The translations under genes and the position numbers were made by a program. From positions 12,751,001 through 12,815,000 of the forward strand of contig NC_056761.1 in assembly GCF_018687715.1 (NCBI RefSeq): a stretch of DNA of 64,000 nucleotides. The letters are read 5' to 3'. Origin of the DNA: Carya illinoinensis. Lineage: Eukaryota > Streptophyta > Magnoliopsida > Fagales > Juglandaceae. Below are positions 13,421 to 25,332 of this stretch, in pieces (position 1 is the first letter of the stretch; each line of letters starts with the position of its first letter). A model generated the notes under the pieces. That model worked only from the letters and a program-made list of their open reading frames with translations, was not told where the DNA came from and ran no database searches.

Positions 13421-13953
13421 TTTACCTTTTCTACCATAAAAGCTCCACATTTAACCATTTTGTCTCAGAAACCATAAGACATTCATAAATAGTGTGTCTA
13501 ATCATAACAAAAGAATAAATAAGTAGAGAATAAAAAATTCAGTATTTTTATGATCATCATGGATTGGTTACACTTACCCTTTGATTTTAATGAATTCTTT
13601 TTGCACGTCTATCACATAGGCTACATGTGATTGTTCTACTGATCTAATTTCTAGATGTTTAATCTACTTCATTTTCTATGATTTACCTATATCATGCTGG
13701 TAATTTATCCGTTCTCCCTTATATTTCAAGATCAAGAAAAACGTAAAAGAATTGAAGTTACATTCTTTGCATGGGTGGGAGAAAAAATGCACTAACCTCT
13801 AGAGTCTGTTTGACTGGGTAGGAGAAAAAATGCACTAAAGTCAGTTTTGAAGTACTGCTCTTTTCTATAAGCCTACCGTTGAGAAAGTTTTCAAGCGAAA
13901 ACAAAAAACAAAATGCAACCAGAAAACTCTTCCTCAGAATACACAACTCTTAC

Positions 13954-14066
13954 CTGATTTATGTAACAGTCAAAGAACATAGGAAACGGCTGCGTAGTAG
14001 AGTTGGATTAAAAGATGATCAAAGCTATGAAGGGTTTAGGTTAATGATTCGATGAACTTATTTATA
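13954..14066 (-). promoter_or_regulatory. Unit b: TATA box, non-coding first exon and splice donor
   Basis: TATAAATA is at 14,059-14,066 on the minus strand. The exon ends CAG|GTAAGAG with its last base near 13,954, a near-consensus donor. The region upstream to about 14,340 is the best-conserved promoter part of the family, with 'ctgcagaaaat' and 'cttcagagaatcaaatca' on the minus strand. Confidence 0.55.
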
Positions 14067-14370
14067 GACGCAGCCATGCGTGCAGGACAGACTAATTATT
14101 GCTGCCATGGATATATGTTGGTCAAAACTCTCGCGTGCTTTGACAGTACTGCTGGCGGGGAATCAATAGCTCAGATGATCGTATGATTTGATTCTCTGAA
14201 GAATTTAATTTTCTGCAGCAGGGGTTGGCAGAGCTCATGCTTGCTGCGTGATTCACCTCTTGTTTTTTTACCTCTGAAGTTACAGTCTTTTTTAGTGATC
14301 TGCGAGAATTCCATGTCATTGATGATGCTGTTTCACTTGCATGTCCTTCAATAAATTAAGCTATTGCAAT

Positions 14371-14390
14371 ATATATATATATATATATAT
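14371..14390. repeat. (TA)n microsatellite
   Basis: A short TA dinucleotide run of about 20 bp at the distal edge of the unit b promoter block. Confidence 0.9.
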
Positions 14391-14582
14391 GTTCGATGCC
14401 CATTGTCACATTCATACTCGTTTATATCATACTTTGGCTATATATGCACAATGAGAAAGACTGATCTTCATCTCTCTCTCTTTAATTCTTCTTGTCCAGA
14501 CTATCAAAAATTATCAAACTAGCTAACATTAGATACTTATGTGAGTCCAAACTGCTCCAAAATCTCAAACGATCAATAAAAA

Positions 14583-15080
14583 ATGTCCACTTTTTTCAAT
14601 TATTACACACAAACTCACTCGTATAACATTACATTACAGATAAGAAATAACTTCTATTTCATTACAGATCAGAAATTAGTGTTGTGTTCTATACAAGTAG
14701 TACCACAGCCCCTCATAGCCAAGGAAGTGAAATTCTTCATTAACCAACTCAAACAAATGATCTCATATCCCTTTTTATTTGTCTTTTTGAGCTGCATTAG
14801 GTGTCTGTTAGGTTTCACACCCCTTCCTAGCTTATGTACCTCGTAACCTTTTCTTGATACTTTTCATAACCACCATCCATGCATATATATCCATCACCCA
14901 TGGCATTCCCAGCTTTCTTGATAGGTTGCTTTGACTATGAACAACAATGCTTAGGGCAATAAAAAGCATATCACTAACAAATATGCTTAGAAAGAGATTC
15001 AAGTTTTAGAATGAGAAACTTAACTTGCTACTACAGATACAGTTCAAGAACACTACAAAATAAATTCAAACCCATTTCAG
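14583..15080 (-). repeat. Block B, copy 2 (unit c)
   Basis: Nearly the same sequence occurs at 22,040-22,520; it is a diverged relative of 9,200-9,500. The minus-strand acceptor TTTATTTTGTAG before TGTTCTTGAAC (near 15,050) is kept. Here the exon continues through 'aagcaacctatcaagaaag' toward 'ggatggtggttatg', longer than in unit a. No long frame is conserved. Confidence 0.5.
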
Positions 15081-15767
15081 TTCAACAGGCTCCCGTTCTC
15101 TGTATTGAATTTTTTATAGCTATTACTGGAATTGACATACCCAACATTACAAGATCAAAATAAAAAGAACATAATTTAATAACTCGACAAAGATTTTTAA
15201 GAAATCCATCATATTTTGTTTTGGTTTATAGTTGTTTTTTCTGGTTTTATATGTATAGTTTTCTCATAAATACTTAATTCTGACTATGGAAGCTATTGCA
15301 GCTATATTCAAGCTTAAATCCAAAAAGAAAATCAACTAGGACTTATTTTTCTGAGCCTATTGTCGCTGCAACAAACATAAAACAATTTGTTATGACAATC
15401 ATTTCAAGAAAGCTCTTGAATGAATTCTATCCAATTGAATTATATATATAGGAGAATGATCATTACATCACCGGTATGGTAAAAGTGATTAATAAAAAGA
15501 AAGAACAAGTTTTTTTGAAGAGTATAAAAATCACATGTATTCAGTTCTATATATACCTACAAGGCTACAATATAAATTCATTAGAATCGAAGAGGCAAGT
15601 ACAATGTTTATATATCATAACAAATACTGATGTGTCCAATTTCTTACTTCTTTTCTTCTTCCTTTTTTGTTATCTTGTGATAGTGTATTTATGAAGGACT
15701 TTGATTAAGAGATTTTAAGAAAAGAAAGTTAATGGTAAACATGAAGTTTCCCTAGTAGGACTGGATA

Positions 15768-15972
15768 AACATGTGTTGGGCAATTGTAGCCGCAGAAGCT
15801 ATTGATAGTATCTTTAATCTTAAACATCCAAAAAAAAAAACTAAAATAACTTTTAATATATATAATGAAAAGTTCGCAAATGTATCATATTCTGTATACA
15901 TTTACTAGATAGTTCAGTTTAAAGACAAACACAATAACTTCCATGACCACAACTACCCAACATATAATGTTT
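15768..15972 (-). ncRNA. Imperfect foldback H4 (candidate)
   Basis: The left arm 'tgttgggcaattgtagccgc' and the inverted right arm 'catgaccacaactacccaac' flank a longer loop of about 90 nt containing 'gaaaagttcgcaaatg'. By eye about 8 arm-to-arm transitions pair as G.U in a minus-strand RNA and 1 does not. The promoter of unit c is about 1.5 kb upstream. Closely matched by H5 and H8. Confidence 0.4.
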
Positions 15973-16732
15973 ACTATTTCTCTTATAAGTACTCCATATT
16001 TAACCATTAGTTTGTCTTGAAATCCTTAAACCCTTCACAAATAAGGTGTCACAAGATAACAAAAGAATAAAATAAAAGTAAAAAATAATAACTGAGTATT
16101 TGTTATGATAAGTACCCCTTGATTTTAATGAATTCATTATGCATGTCTATAGCTGATTGTTTTACTCTTTCAAAGATGTCTTAGTTCATTTTTATGATTT
16201 ACCTTTACAATATTGGCAATTTGTTCATTCTCCTTTATAATCTATTGTGTAAGATTGCATCTAAAAGTTTTCTTAAAATAATAGCTGTAGCATACTATTT
16301 CACATTCGTTGCAGCAATCAATAAACTCAGACAAAAAATCTTAATAGATCAACTTCTAGATTCTCAAGTCTGAAGACAAATGTAAAAGCTTCAATGATCA
16401 CGATTAGCTATTAATATATAGGCAGTCTACAATAAATAATAATAATAAATCGAGAAAACAATCCTACATCAAAACATGCTAGTATTAAATCATCTACTTG
16501 ATATATAAAAAAAAATATATAAAAAAAAAGAACAGAGTAGAGTAGTCTTGCATCACCTATTATTTCTCTGTTGTTTGCTGGATGCAGTAAACTATCAAGT
16601 TGAGTATGTCAATACCAGAAATCCGGAAAATTTGAGACCTCCTGCTTCTCTGTTTCTTGACGCATGTAGCAAACCATCAAGTTGATTACTCCGATCCTAG
16701 TAATCCAATGACTTTTTAGTGCAAATAATTAA

Positions 16733-16734
16733 TC

Positions 16735-16769
<35 letters not shown>

Positions 16770-16770
16770 A
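16733..16770. repeat. (AAC)n microsatellite
   Basis: About twelve CAA/AAC trinucleotides. The paralogous positions at 24,640 and 59,010 have shorter runs, so the array changed length after the units were duplicated. Confidence 0.9.
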
Positions 16771-17104
16771 AAAGGTATTTTGGGACGGAGAGTTGTTTTT
16801 TTTTTTTTTCCCACTTTTTTTCCTAAATTATTTATCAAGATCCTATATAGACTTGACTTAATAATCTTTAATCCAATTTATCTTTTCATATGGGATGTTT
16901 GGAGTCACATAGCTTAAAAAATTGAAGCATGTAAACATATAGAGAGAAATTTCTTTTGAAATTGATTTTGAACTATAAACAGCCCATCTCATATCACACA
17001 TTAACAGAGCAGGCTAAAGGCATTTCAGCAATTCAAACATTATCGACTGTACTAGATATAGAAAAAACCAAATCACGCAAAATTTAGGGACTCAAAAAAA
17101 GGAA

Positions 17105-17129
17105 TATATATATATATATATATATATAT
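17105..17129. repeat. (TA)n microsatellite
   Basis: A TA run next to 'cttgccttgagcttggc'. The paralogue at about 25,000 has only a short run. The one at 59,348-59,407 has the run plus a tandem duplication of the adjoining 'cttgccttgagcttg' segment. Confidence 0.9.
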
Positions 17130-17457
17130 CTTGCCTTGAGCTTGGCTTTGTTGTGAGGATGGAAGAATCAAAGGCCTTGTTCAGAACCTTACGGGAGTCG
17201 TAACCTTGTGGTCTGGTTCGTTCGAGTTATGTCCCAGCATTAACGTAACACTGAACAAAACAACATGGGATTTAGTTGACAATACCAATATTTCAAGATC
17301 TAGAAAGAATGTAAAAGCACTGAGTTTACAAGTCTGTTTGGGAAGGAGGAAAATGCACTGAACTCAGCGTTTTTTCGATTTCTTACTCAAAATTTTCTAG
17401 TGAAAAATAAAATGAAACCACAAAGCTTTCCCTCAGAAACGCAGAACGTCTAATTAC

Positions 17458-17581
17458 CCGATAGAAATCAAGCAAGATAGAAGAAGGAGAAGAAAATAGT
17501 AAATGGCTGTGTAGTAGTGTTGGGTTTAAACGGTGATAAAGAGACACAGAGGAAAAAGAAGATCGAAGGGACTTATATATA
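17458..17581 (-). promoter_or_regulatory. Unit c: TATA box and first exon with a weakened donor
   Basis: TATATATAAG covers 17,573-17,581 on the minus strand, followed by a CT-rich leader. The position matching the donors of units a and b reads CGG|GTAATTAG (exon end near 17,458), weaker than the CAG|GTA of a and b. Upstream on the minus strand are CATGCATTACAG (RY-like) and a conserved 'cacatgagagttttgtgac' stretch shared with units d and f. Confidence 0.5.
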
Positions 17582-18098
17582 GAAGCAGCCAGAACAGACT
17601 TTGGCTGAAAATGAAACTCGTTGGCATTGCTGTAATGCATGCATACTCGACGAAAGTCACAAAACTCTCATGTGCTTTGGCAGTAGTACTGGCAAAGCAG
17701 TGTCTGCATGTGTCCGTTTCATTGTTTGCTGGAATCCTTTGATTTGATTCTCTGAAGTATTTGATTTTCTGCAGCAGCTGGGCGTGGCAGAGGTGATCGT
17801 GCTTGCTGCGTGACTCTCCTCTTGTTTTTTGCACTGAAGTAACCTTCTTTTAGACTCTATGAGAATCCCAAGCTACTGATATTGTTGTTCACTTGTCCTA
17901 TTCTGTGTTCTTCAAAAGCTCTTGCAATGCTACATTCCCTAAGTTCGCATTGATCACATTCATTTATTAACTCTCTGTCCAGATTGGATGATCCATATGG
18001 AACTGAAACATAAAATGACGTATTTAAATAATTCCTTCCTCTCTTTGAATTAAATAATTCAATTTTGAATAAGTGAATCAAAAATGACGTATATATCT

Positions 18099-18326
18099 CT
18101 ATAAATTAGAAACTGGAAAGTACAACCAAGAACAAAAAACCGGTGAAGTTATACTACAACCCTCAACTTTCATTCTGATCTTTAATTTGCATGTATTCCA
18201 CCGGATATTGCTCCAATTTGAACTGATCTCAACAGCCCTTTCCAATTTGTTTGCCTGATACAACTCTAACCCCATCAAATAGCCGTCAATGATCACATCT
18301 GTAATCTGCATGCATGTGACCAACAA
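18099..18326 (-). other. Exon-like block with open frame, unknown function
   Basis: On the minus strand a 'gcatgcag' acceptor-like sequence precedes a 75-codon open frame that includes ITDVIIDGYLMGLELYQANK and LERAVEISSNW. It is open again at 60,248-60,508 with a few substitutions, but broken at 26,090-26,200 by a deletion of about 20 bp and a stop, and strongly diverged at 12,260-12,330. I recognise no protein family. It may be the last exon of the unit to its right or a non-coding relic. Confidence 0.3.
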
Positions 18327-18441
18327 ACTTAATTAGTTTGCTTTTTACCAAAGATGAAGCTCGTGGTTTTGAGGATTTGGGTGTGTAGTAGTTTAAGGCC
18401 TTGAAGCATGAACTCCTCCAGGTCAACTTAGTCAAGCACTT

Positions 18442-18825
18442 GGCCTCGTTCGGTTATACAGATGACATGAGATGAAATAAAAAGAAAAATATATAAATAG
18501 TAGTGAGATAATTTGTGTATAGTAGTGAAATAGTTTTAGTTAAAATGTTTTATGGAGTTTTAGGAAAGAAGAGATAAAAAATTAAATAAAAATATTAAAA
18601 GTTAAATATTGTTAAAATATTATTTTTTTAATATTATTTTTGTTTTGAGATTTTCCAAAAGTGAAATGATTTTTATGTTTTGTTTGGAAGTTTTGGAAAG
18701 TTATAATGATTAGACAATAATAAGATAAAAAAAAAATTGAAAAGTTGAAAATGAAAATGTATTTGTGTTTAGATATTAAAATGAAATGAGATTGGATGAA
18801 ATGGTCTATAAAACCAAACGTGGAG
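18442..18825. mobile_element. 384-bp MITE, absent from the paralogous units
   Basis: The ends are inverted copies (left 'cctcgttcggttata', right 'aaaccaaacgtgg'), the interior is AT-rich and there is no coding sequence. The paralogous sites at about 31,588 and 60,744 read straight through 'caagcacttaatcctc', which shows the empty site and dates the insertion after unit duplication. The target duplication is only 2-3 bp (tt), so the superfamily is uncertain. The related segment at 640-840 suggests a multicopy family. Confidence 0.7.
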
Positions 18826-19010
18826 TTAATCCTCTAATTGTGTTTGGTCTACCTGTTATTTATGTTCGACACTCTTTATCAGTATACCACCTATTTGGCC
18901 CAACAAGTAGAAAGAACTTGGGAAATATAAAATTGCCTAGCAAAAACAAAATGTAGTTCCTTATTCTTTTATTTTTTATTTTTTGTATGTAATTCAATTT
19001 CATCTTGAGA

Positions 19011-19195
19011 TGTGTTTGGGTGCTAAGGTGATCTCAAATGATTTTGTTATATGAAATAGGTTGAAATATGTGTTTAAATGTATAAAATAAGTTGAGATAT
19101 ATTTAATTTTTTATATGAGAAATTAAAAAAATAGTGAGTCACAATAATAATTGGTTTGAGATAGGTTGAGACATATTTGACATCCAAACATAGCT
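19011..19195. mobile_element. Second MITE family, copy 1
   Basis: The termini 'tgtgtttgggtgc' and 'catccaaacatagc' are inverted relatives, with an interior built of 'aagttgagatat' repeats. It is present at the corresponding place in the other two distal units (31,752-31,835 plus 35,632-35,815, and 60,901-61,119), so it inserted before unit duplication. Confidence 0.6.
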
Positions 19196-19828
19196 AATTT
19201 AAGAATGAATATTTAAGAATGAATGAATGAATCCCGGAGTTATTAACAAAGCTTTATGGGGTGTATCTTTAAAAAGTGAGAGGATGGTCCTTGCTAGTTC
19301 ATTTGATAGTACATCACAATCAACTGATATTAGGTAACAAAAATTCTATGTGCAGTCACTTTTGTGCACTCTAGTGATATGATTGGTTGTGTATTAAAAA
19401 AAAATTAATCCAGCCAATCATATCAGTTGAGTGCGCAGGGAGTACGCAAAAGTGACTGTATGTAGCATTACTCATTAGGTAATACGTTTGTTGTGTTGGG
19501 TTTGTGTAGGGTCAGTTGGATTTAGTTCATTTTTTAAGTAACCCGACCCAACACCAATAATTAAACGCGTCAAACATTTTGATATGAATTCGGCACGCTA
19601 ATTTTATGGGTTGACTCGACATAACCCATTTGACCTAGTTATTTAAACAAGCCGTCCATGAAAATTATATGAAAAGATTGAATTAAGTGCTATATTTTTT
19701 AACTTATTAATTTGATTTTTTATATTTAAAAAAAAAAAATGTAATGGGTCAATCGGATCACGAGTTGAACCGAATGATCCAAATAATCCTGTCATGGATA
19801 GTTACTTGTAATCATCTATAATGATAAT

Positions 19829-20640
19829 ATGTGTTGGTGTAGGGTTGCTAATGAATCACGTGGCTGCATGGAGTTGTTAGGACATACCGTCAACTTGGCC
19901 AAGGTCCTAGTGAATAAAAGTAATTCTTCCCATTGTCCAGAGGAATGGAGTCGACTAGAGAGTCTGGAAACATACAAAAGAAGGGGGAATTTACAATTAA
20001 ATCTGCTTGGCAGAATTTGAGAAGAACATACCCTGATTTTCAGCTAGCCAAGGTGATGTGAAACTTCACTTTGATTCCTACTAAAATATCAGTATTTGGT
20101 TGGAAACTAGCTTTTGATGCATTACCAGTTGTTTCAGCAATTAGAAGATGTGGAATCCCATTAGTTTCTAAATGTCATTGTATGGTTTCTCAAATTTATT
20201 GTCGTTTCAATTGAAAGATAGGTTGGTGAAATGATCAAGCCTCAACTTTCCAGAAGAGATGATCAAGCCTCAACTCTTGCTTCCATTGCTCCTATGTTCA
20301 TTCTATGGGAGATACGGGCAGCTAGAAATGATCATCTTCACAAAGGTAAGGAACCTGTGGTTTCAACAGTTATCAATAAGATAAAATATTGGCTACTTGA
20401 ATATAATGCTTTTGTTAAGCCTTCTCGAACTCTTCAATCTAGTGCTCATATTTCTTTACTAATTCTGGGTATATATCCTCTTTGAGGCAGAGTTAAAAAG
20501 CCATTTCCAGTAACTTGGCAGCCTCCTCCTCAGGACATGTTAAGTTATTTGGAAATTCTGGTTTGGCAGGATGTGGAGGTATCTTTGAGAAATGCAACTG
20601 GCGCTAATACAGCATGGATCTAGATTACAACCATTGAGCA
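19829..20640 (+). pseudogene. LINE ORF2 C-terminal relic (zinc-binding RT domain and RNase H-like part)
   Basis: Broken frames on the plus strand resemble the C-terminus of plant LINE ORF2: a TIKSAWQ-like start of the zf-RVT region, PTKISVFGWKLAFDALPV, a KCHC zinc-ligand pair, then INKIKYWLLEYNAFVKPS and a start of the RNase H region. Frameshifts and stops are frequent. The same relic is at 36,310-37,260 and, much shorter, at 61,580-61,830, so it predates the tandem duplication. Confidence 0.6.
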
Positions 20641-20879
20641 TTACAACCATCCACTTTTAGATTAAACAGGGTAAAAACTTGATTACTACAACTTGATGGA
20701 GAGAAATCTGTGCAATTAAAAGCGCAGATACACACAAAGCCAACTAGTTCCCAATTTTTCAACAGGGTACAACCATGATTTGAGTAATAAAAGGTAATGG
20801 CAACATCAAGTCAATACAGCATGGATCTAGAGATTATCATACAATCAAATCACTCTCTTAACCTCTACTAGGTGATCTA

Positions 20880-21165
20880 GAAGATAAAACACTCCTTGCT
20901 GGATGGGTCATATCACGTAATAAAGCATTTGGTTAGTAAGAAACATGAAGTTACCAGAAGAAAAATCTATACAAAATTTATATCTATCAATGAGATTACA
21001 CAGGTACCTTTCTCGATGACGCTTCGGATACTCAATTATTGTAAGAAAATGCATCGTTCATTAAATACCTATACTTACAAACATCTGATGAAGATAAATC
21101 ATAATAAAACTTCACGTACCTACTAGTTTTGCCATTAGCATATATTCTATTAGTGTTCTTCAAAG
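20880..21165 (-). repeat. Block E, copy 2 (partial)
   Basis: It matches 38,050-38,345 and 62,850-63,120 closely, including the minus-strand exon-like stretch. It breaks off at about 21,165, after 'caaagacctc', and joins sequence related to 13,460-13,700. Confidence 0.6.
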
Positions 21166-21454
21166 ACCTCCTTTAATTTACAATTTAAATTAATCATTTT
21201 GTATTAGAAACCATAAAACCTTTATAAATAATGTGTCTAAGGATAACAAAAGAATAAATACGTAAAGAATACAAAATTGATCAGTATTTTTATGATCATT
21301 ATGGATTGGTTACAATTACCCTTTGATTTTAATGAGTTCTTTATGCACGTCTATCACATAGGCTACACGTACGTGATGTTTTACTGATCTAAATTTCTAA
21401 ATGTTTAGTTCACTTCATTTTTTATGATTTACCTATATGATGTGGGTAATTTAC

Positions 21455-21760
21455 CTATAGACGCAGCCATGCATGCAGCCTGCAGGACAGATCATTTATT
21501 GCTGCCATGGATATATGTTGTTCAAAACTCTCGCGGCTGGCGGGAAATCAATCGCTCAGATGATCGTATGATTTGATTGTCTGAAGAATTTGATTTTCTG
21601 CAGCTGGGCTTGGCAGAGCTCATGCTTGCTGTGTGATTCACCTCTTGATTTTTTCACTAAAGTCACCTTCTTTTTTAGTGATCTGCGAGAATCCCATGTC
21701 ATTGATGATGCTGTTTTCACTTGCATGTCCTTTAATAAATTAAGTTTTTGCAATATGAAT
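21455..21760 (-). promoter_or_regulatory. Decapitated promoter copy (first exon deleted)
   Basis: The sequence matches the upstream promoter part of unit b (14,062-14,350), but the TATA box now reads CCTATAG-like and the first exon and donor are missing. The junction near 21,453 joins sequence equal to about 13,705 directly to about 14,062, a deletion of about 360 bp at a shared 'ttta'. It is probably inactive. Confidence 0.5.
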
Positions 21761-21850
21761 GTTCGATCGATCCCCGTTGTCACATTTATACTCTTTAATT
21801 TATATCATATATACTTTGGCTAATGCACAATGAGAATGCTATGCGAGACT

Positions 21851-21852
<2 letters not shown>

Positions 21853-21917
<65 letters not shown>
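21853..21917. repeat. (TC)n microsatellite, 65 bp
   Basis: An uninterrupted TC dinucleotide run. The paralogous position at about 14,470 has only a few TC units. Confidence 0.95.
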
Positions 21918-21918
<1 letters not shown>

Positions 21919-22039
21919 ATTCTTCTTGTCCAAATTGGAGTATCAAATTCGAATACATAAATTATCAAGCTAGCTAACATTAGATACTTATGTGAACCCA
22001 AACTGCTCCAAAATCTCAAACGATCAATTAAAAAAGTCC

Positions 22040-22990
22040 ATTGTTTTCAATTATTACACACAAACTCACTCATATAACATTACATTACAGATCAGAAATA
22101 ACTTCTATTTCATGCAACCCCACATAGCCAAGGAAGTGAAGTTCTTCATTAATCAACTCAAAACAAGACGATGCAGCTAGCACGCCACGACTTCTGGAAA
22201 TGACATCTTTTGAATGATCTCATATCCCTTTTTATTTGTCTTTTTGAGCTGCATTAGGTGTTTGTTAGGTTTCACACCCCTTCCTAGCTTATGTATCTCG
22301 TAATCTTTTCTTGATACTTTTCATAACCACCATCCATGCATATATATCCATCACCCATGGCATTCCCAGCTTTCTTGATAGGTTGCTTTGACTATGAACA
22401 ACAATGCTTAGGGCAATAAAAAGCATATCACTAACAAATATGCTTAGAAAGAGATTCAAGTTTTAGAATGAGAAACTTAACTTGCTACTACAGATACAGT
22501 TCAAGAACACTACTGTTATGAGTGGAGACAATAATGAGTGGAGACAACAATAATGAGTGGGTTAGTGGAGACAACAATTAGTGGATTAGTGGATTATGCA
22601 ACCCACCCACCATTATCCTCTAGTTTATTATCAACCCACTTCCGTAATTGATGCAGCAAATTGCTGCACCAATTACGGATTGCTCTCCTATAAATAGGAG
22701 AGCTTAATTGTGCAGATGACAGAGTGTAGAGAAGTGTGTGTGCGGAAGAAAGAAGAGTGAATGCAAGTGGGTGAGAAGAGAGGTTTACAGAGAGAGAGAA
22801 TTTGTTGTAAAAATCATTTTGTAGTGAAATCACAGCAGCTGTGGACGTAGGCAATTGCCGAACCACGTTAAATTTTGTCTCTCCTTTCATTTAGTTTCAT
22901 CTCTGTCTCCGACCAGTACCTAACACACTACAAAATAAATTCAAACCCATTTCAGTTCAACAGGCTCCCGTTCTCTGTACCGTATTTTTT
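22040..22990 (-). repeat. Block B, copy 3 (unit d), interrupted by a solo LTR
   Basis: Nearly the same as 14,590-15,110, but split by the solo LTR at 22,514-22,925. The LTR sits within a few bases of the conserved minus-strand splice acceptor, so splicing of unit d, if it happens, would be affected. Confidence 0.6.
22514..22925 (+). mobile_element. Solo LTR (412 bp)
   Basis: It starts TGTTATGAG and ends CCTAACA, and is flanked by CACTAC on both sides (22,508-22,513 and 22,926-22,931). The paralogous site near 15,050 has a single CACTAC, confirming the insertion. Internally there is a plus-strand TATA box (cctataaatagg, about 22,688) and a 'gtggacgtaggcaattgc' segment typical of Copia LTRs. 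Confidence 0.8.
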
Positions 22991-23624
22991 CTAGCTATTA
23001 CTGGAATTGACATACTCAACATTATAAGGTCAAACTAAAAAGAACATAATTTAATAACTCAACAACGATTTTTAAGAAATCCATCATATTTTGTTTTGGT
23101 TTATAATTGTTTTTTCTGGTTTTTTATATATAGCTTGCACATAAGTACTTAGTTGTGACTATGGAAGCTATTGCAGCTATATTCAAGCTTAAATCCAAAA
23201 AGAAAATCAACTAGGACTTATTTTTCTGAGCCTATTGTCGCTGCAATAAACATAAAACAATTTGTTATGACAATCATTTCAAGAAAGCTCTTGAATGAGT
23301 TCTATACAATTGAATTATATAGGAGAATGATCATCATTATATCACCGGTATGGTAGAAGTGATTAATAAAAAGAAAGTAGAATTTTTTTGAAGAATATAA
23401 AAACCACATGTATTCAGTTCTATATATCTCTACAATATAAATTCATTAGAATCGAAGAGGCAAGTACAATGAATTTATATATCATAACAAATACTGATGT
23501 GGCCAATTTCTTACTTATTTTTTTTTGTTATATTGTGATAGTGTATTTATGAAGGACTTTGATTAAGAGATTTTAAGAAAAGAAAGTTAATGGTAAACAT
23601 GAAGTTTCACTAGTAGGATTGCAT

Positions 23625-23824
23625 AAACATGTGTTTGGCAATTGTAGCCGCAGAAGCTACTGATAGTATCTTTAATCTTAAACATCCAAAACAAAAACTA
23701 CAATAACTTTTAATATAATGAAAAGTCCGCAAATGTATCATATTCTGTATACATTTACTAATATTTCAGTTTAAAGACAAACACAATAACTTCCATGACC
23801 ACAACTACCCAACATATAATGTTT
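23625..23824 (-). ncRNA. Imperfect foldback H5 (candidate)
   Basis: Nearly the same as H4 and H8. Arms run from 'tggcaattgtagccgcagaa' to 'cttccatgaccacaactacc'. As in H4, most transitions between arms keep G.U pairing on the minus strand. The promoter of unit d lies about 1.5 kb upstream. Confidence 0.4.
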
Positions 23825-25332
23825 ACGTATTTCTCTTATAAGAACTCAATATTTAACCATTTAGTTTTTCTTGAAATCCTTAATCCCTTCACAAATAAGG
23901 TGTCACAAGATAACAAAAGAGTAAAATAAAAGTAAAAAATAATAACTGAGTATTTGTTATGATAAGTACCCCTTGATTTTAATGAATTCATTATGAATGT
24001 CTATAGCTGATTGTTTTACTCTTTCAAAGATGTTTTAGTTGATTTACCTTTACAATATTGGCAATTTGTTCATCCTCCTTTATAATCTATTGTGTAAGAT
24101 TGCATCTAAAAGTTTTCTTAAAATAATAGCTGTAGCATACCATTTCACATTCTTTGCAGCGATCAATAAACTCATAGACAAAAAATCTTGATGGATTATC
24201 TTCTAGATTCTCAAGTCTATTGACAAATGTAAAGCTTCAATGATCACGATTAGCTATTAATATATAGGCAATCTACAAAAAATAATAATAATAAATCAAG
24301 AAAACAATACTACATCAAAACATGCTAGTATTAAATCATTTATTTGATTAAAAAAAAAAAAGGAGAATAGAGTAGAGTAGTCTTGCATCACCTATTATTT
24401 CTCTGTTGTTTGCTGGATGCAGTAAACTATCAAGTTGAGTATGTCAATACCAGAAATCAGGAAAATTTGAGACCTCCTGCTTCTCTGTTTCTTGATGCAT
24501 GTAGCAAACCATCAAGTTGATTACTCCAATCCTAGTAATCCAAAGACTTTTTAGTGCAAATAATTAATCATCTTAATTAGTGTATGGTTTAGAATCTTGA
24601 CGGTTGATAAATGGTTACACATATGCATGCAACAAGCACTTCAACAACAACAACAACAAAAAAAAAAAGTATTTTGGGATGGAAAGAAGTTTTTTTTTCT
24701 TTTTTTTTTTTTCTAAATTGTTTTATCAAGATCCTATATAGACTTGACTTAATAATCTTTAATCCAATTTATCTTTTCATATGGGATGTTTGGAGTCACA
24801 CACAGCTTAATAAATTGAAGCATGTAAACATATAGAGAGAAATTTCTTTTGAAATTGATTTTGAACTTTAAACAGCCCATCTCATATCACGCATTAACAG
24901 AGCAGGCTAAAGGCATTTCAGCAATTCAAACATTAACGACTTTCCTAGATATAGAAAAAACCAAATCGAGCAAAATTTAGGGACTCAAAAAAAGGAATAT
25001 ATATCTTGCCTTGAGCTTGGCTTTGTTGTGAGGATGGAAGAATCAAAGGCCTTGTTCAGAACCTTATGGGAGTTGTAACCTTGTGGTCTGGTTCGATCGA
25101 GTTATGTCCCAGCAGTAACGTAACACCGAACAAAACAAAATGGGATTTAGTTGACAATACCAATATTTCAAGATCTAGAAAGAATGTAAAAGCTCTGAGT
25201 TTACAAAGTCTGTTTGGGAAGGAGGAAAATGCACTGAACTCAGCATTTTTTCGATTTCTTACTTAAAATTTTCTAGTGAAAAATAAAATGAAACCATAAA
25301 GCTTTCCCTCAGAACACAGAACGTCTAATTAC

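Noticed and set aside
14714..14735. 'tagccaagga' similar to the start of miR169 (also near 22,125; a 'cagccaag' match near 39,668)
   Set aside because: The match stops after about ten bases and no complementary arm is present.
14900..14925. Plus-strand 'attcccagctttcttgatag' resembling miR396, repeated near 22,356
   Set aside because: It has an internal gap relative to miR396, and I find no complementary arm within about 200 nt, so no precursor foldback.
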